From Yponomeuta sedellus (Eukaryota; Arthropoda; Insecta; Lepidoptera; Yponomeutidae): a DNA stretch of 64,000 nucleotides. Numbering within the stretch: the first letter of the stretch is position 1; each line of letters begins with the position of its first letter. Below are positions 63,459-64,000 of this stretch, in pieces. The stretch covers positions 5,918,804 to 5,982,803 of the forward strand of contig OW203749.1 in assembly GCA_934045075.1 (NCBI GenBank). Direction: 5' to 3'. Position numbers and translations under genes: made by a program. The notes under the pieces were generated by a model, which was given only the letters and a program-made list of their open reading frames with translations, did not search any database and was not told where the DNA came from.

Positions 63459-64000
63459 CTGGAATGACAATCGAACGGTATGAGTATTTTTTTGGACTCG
63501 GCGCTCCATCGCAATCCAATAGGAAATTATGCACATTGGAACATTATTTCCTGAAATACTTGACTGCAGTGCAATAATTATGTTAGAGCTGGGATGGCGA
63601 ATTTAGACAATTTTTAAGCCTCTCGAAAACCGTGGCACACTATGATGTTGAGCTATTTCAGATATAAGTTTGGCACTTCTATGAAGTTTTCCTGAAAGCA
63701 TGGTTTACAGAATAAAACCCATTTATATTAAAAGAATAATGATTAACGAGTACAAATAAATTATTTGTATTGTACTAATATTTATTAGACTATTACTATC
63801 ACAAATATTATAATTTAAAATGTAAATATCTGTAAATGTCTGAAATAAATAATTTTTAAGAATTGAATTGAATATTCAAAAGTTTTGAGTGAATTCAGCA
63901 TGAACGTCGCAATTTTTATTACCTACTTCAAAGACTCTAGATGGCACTGATACTACATCTTAGTTTGGCTCGTATCCGCAAGGAAGAGCGAAATCACCTA
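63459..64000. other. PLCE intron, nothing recognised
   Basis: AT-rich; contains an AATTGAATTGAAT tail-like piece at 63860. No exon signal seen. Confidence 0.4.

Overview
This is animal nuclear DNA, most likely from a moth or butterfly. It is AT-rich, its genes are split into many short exons by GT-AG introns, and its introns are packed with decayed retroelements and short inverted-repeat elements of the kind common in Lepidoptera. No bacterial-type features, rRNA operon, CRISPR array or convincing functional tRNA gene is present. The species call is inference from style only.

Two protein-coding genes explain the conserved coding sequence. (1) A phospholipase C epsilon (PLCE1-type) gene lies on the minus strand across nearly the whole window. 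I could define 27 exons between 63458 and 1921, about 3.9 kb of coding sequence (~1295 codons). In transcript order they cover the region after the RasGEF domain, a PH-like/EF-hand region, the catalytic X half, an acidic linker, the catalytic Y half, C2 and the Ras-associating region. The RasGEF N-terminus lies beyond the right edge. The C-terminus may end at 1921, or continue past the left edge. (2) A complete CSTF1 gene (CstF-50 subunit of the mRNA 3'-end cleavage stimulation factor) lies on the plus strand at 30845-40844. It has 11 exons and 433 codons, sits antiparallel inside the 14.6-kb PLCE intron that separates two X-domain exons, and has its own DREF-type promoter element.

The rest is intronic repeat sequence: a 5S-rRNA-derived SINE with many copies; a tRNA-derived SINE that often occurs as head-to-head inverted pairs; two other tRNA-type SINE families; non-LTR retrotransposon tails; Penelope-like remnants; one solo LTR; a hAT-type MITE; several other TIR elements; two long tetranucleotide arrays attached to a LINE tail; and several 27-39-bp hairpin palindromes.

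The most unusual pattern is exon-edge amplification. At five exon boundaries in the two genes, the intronic side carries 3-5 tandem or dispersed copies of the exon edge together with its splice site: both sides of the PLCE RA2 exon, the 5' splice site of a PLCE X-domain exon (21-bp units, in frame), the 5' splice site of CSTF1 exon 7, and the 3' splice site of CSTF1 exon 10. I know of no standard feature class that covers this.
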